Made by a program: the position numbers and the translations under genes. From Nitrospirota bacterium (lineage in GTDB: Bacteria > Nitrospirota > UBA9217): 5,648 nt of DNA. The notes beneath the pieces were generated by a model that was not told where the DNA came from, did no database searches, and worked only from the letters and a program-made list of their open reading frames with translations. This document shows positions 5,100-5,648 of the stretch, piece after piece. The stretch lies in contig DAIDTZ010000218.1 of the NCBI GenBank assembly GCA_027456925.1, positions 1 to 5,648 on the forward strand. The letters run 5' to 3'. The first letter of the stretch is position 1; every line of letters starts with the position of its first letter.

Positions 5100-5648
5100 T
5101 ATGCAACCTTCACGTGTATCTCCGCTTGCCACGCCGTGCGGGGTACGAGCGAAATGCGCCAGATCGGCATCACCATCGAACTCTGGTACACCCGTTCGAA
5201 CCCGCCTTCTGATTGGGACACCGTTTCCACCGGTGCGCGCCAGAGGATGGCCGGCTGCGTGAATGCAAGCGAGACCGTGAGTTTGAGCCATTCGTCTACC
5301 AGACTCACCTGCTTCACATTATTGATCTCCCCGAGGGATGCCAGGTTCCGCTTGTCGAGCGTGTGGCCGGGGATATCGTAATACCGGTCATGGGCGTTTC
5401 CGGCGAGGAGCGAAAAATTGAACTCGCTTCCGAAGGACGTATTCAGCTCTTCGTTGCTCAGGTTCATAATCTCGTATTTCACGGAAAACTCCGATGCGGA
5501 CTTGGCGAGGGAGATTTCCTTCCTGAGCCGGACGCCGAGCCCCGCCACCTGCCCCGTACGTTCGAGCAGGACGACGGCGCTGCCCGGTCTTTTGTGTTTA
5601 ACGTCATAGGCGCCGAGGACGAAATCCCCGGCCTCGTAGTATTCGGAC
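5099..5648 (-). CDS. GH57-family alpha-amylase/4-alpha-glucanotransferase, C-terminal (DUF1926) fragment
   Basis: Only the last 182 residues are present; the gene continues past 5648, and the frame is open to the edge. The fragment is a beta-sandwich with the marks of the DUF1926 domain: LRKEISL at 41-47, then FSVKYEIMNLSNEEL at 54-68, a GSEFNFSLLAG stretch at 73-83, and above all LWRAPVETVSQSEGGFE at 135-151, a hallmark of this domain. In known proteins DUF1926 follows the GH57 catalytic barrel and the DUF1925 linker in enzymes that cut and transfer alpha-1,4-glucan chains, usually in cytoplasmic glycogen or maltodextrin metabolism. The catalytic part is outside the window, so amylase and 4-alpha-glucanotransferase cannot be told apart. 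A GTG at 5548 is internal, because the homology-like sequence extends upstream of it. The next gene follows after 69 bases. Confidence 0.85.
   Translation of the reverse strand, partial: SEYYEAGDFVLGAYDVKHKRPGSAVVLLERTGQVAGLGVRLRKEISLAKSASEFSVKYEIMNLSNEELNTSFGSEFNFSLLAGNAHDRYYDIPGHTLDKRNLASLGEINNVKQVSLVDEWLKLTVSLAFTQPAILWRAPVETVSQSEGGFERVYQSSMVMPIWRISLVPRTAWQAEIHVKVA

Noticed and set aside
5099..5548. A separate 149-residue gene starting at GTG 5548
   Set aside because: The same frame stays open to the window edge with matching DUF1926-like sequence, so the GTG is an internal valine codon.

Overview
This window reads as a chromosomal segment of a fairly GC-rich, free-living Gram-negative bacterium. 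All six genes I can support lie on the minus strand, so transcription runs from the high-numbered end towards position 1. The lineage is an inference. A GH57/DUF1926 glucanotransferase-type enzyme, an exported FG-GAP/VCBS protein and dispersed intergenic repeats of the 'CCACGGAT-AACACGG' and 'TCTGACT' kinds together resemble environmental Desulfobacterota or Nitrospirota genomes. No marker in the window fixes the phylum.

Layout in transcription order: (1) 5648-5099, the C-terminal part of a GH57-family alpha-amylase/4-alpha-glucanotransferase, cut by the window edge. (2) 5029-3260, a 589-residue exported protein with an N-terminal FlgT/CsgG-like part and a C-terminal part with FG-GAP/VCBS-like metal-binding loops. 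(3) 3231-2443, uppS. (4) 2320-1520, cdsA. (5) 1431-274, dxr. (6) 168-1, the start of rseP, cut by the window edge.

Genes 3-6 form the conserved envelope-biogenesis block uppS-cdsA-dxr-rseP. Dxr makes MEP for isoprenoid precursors. UppS builds undecaprenyl diphosphate, the lipid carrier for peptidoglycan and O-antigen. CdsA makes CDP-diacylglycerol for phospholipids. RseP is the site-2 intramembrane protease of the envelope stress response. In many proteobacteria the gene before uppS is frr. Here that place is taken, only 28 bases away, by the FG-GAP/VCBS protein.

The least ordinary parts are the gaps. The dxr-rseP gap is mostly a long inverted repeat whose outer end coincides with the dxr stop codon. 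The cdsA-dxr gap carries two facing arms of degenerate heptad repeats that run up to the dxr start codon and leave it without a Shine-Dalgarno sequence. The uppS-cdsA gap carries two short hairpins. I found no RNA gene, CRISPR array, insertion sequence or clearly new multi-gene system. No stretch longer than about 125 bases lacks a gene.
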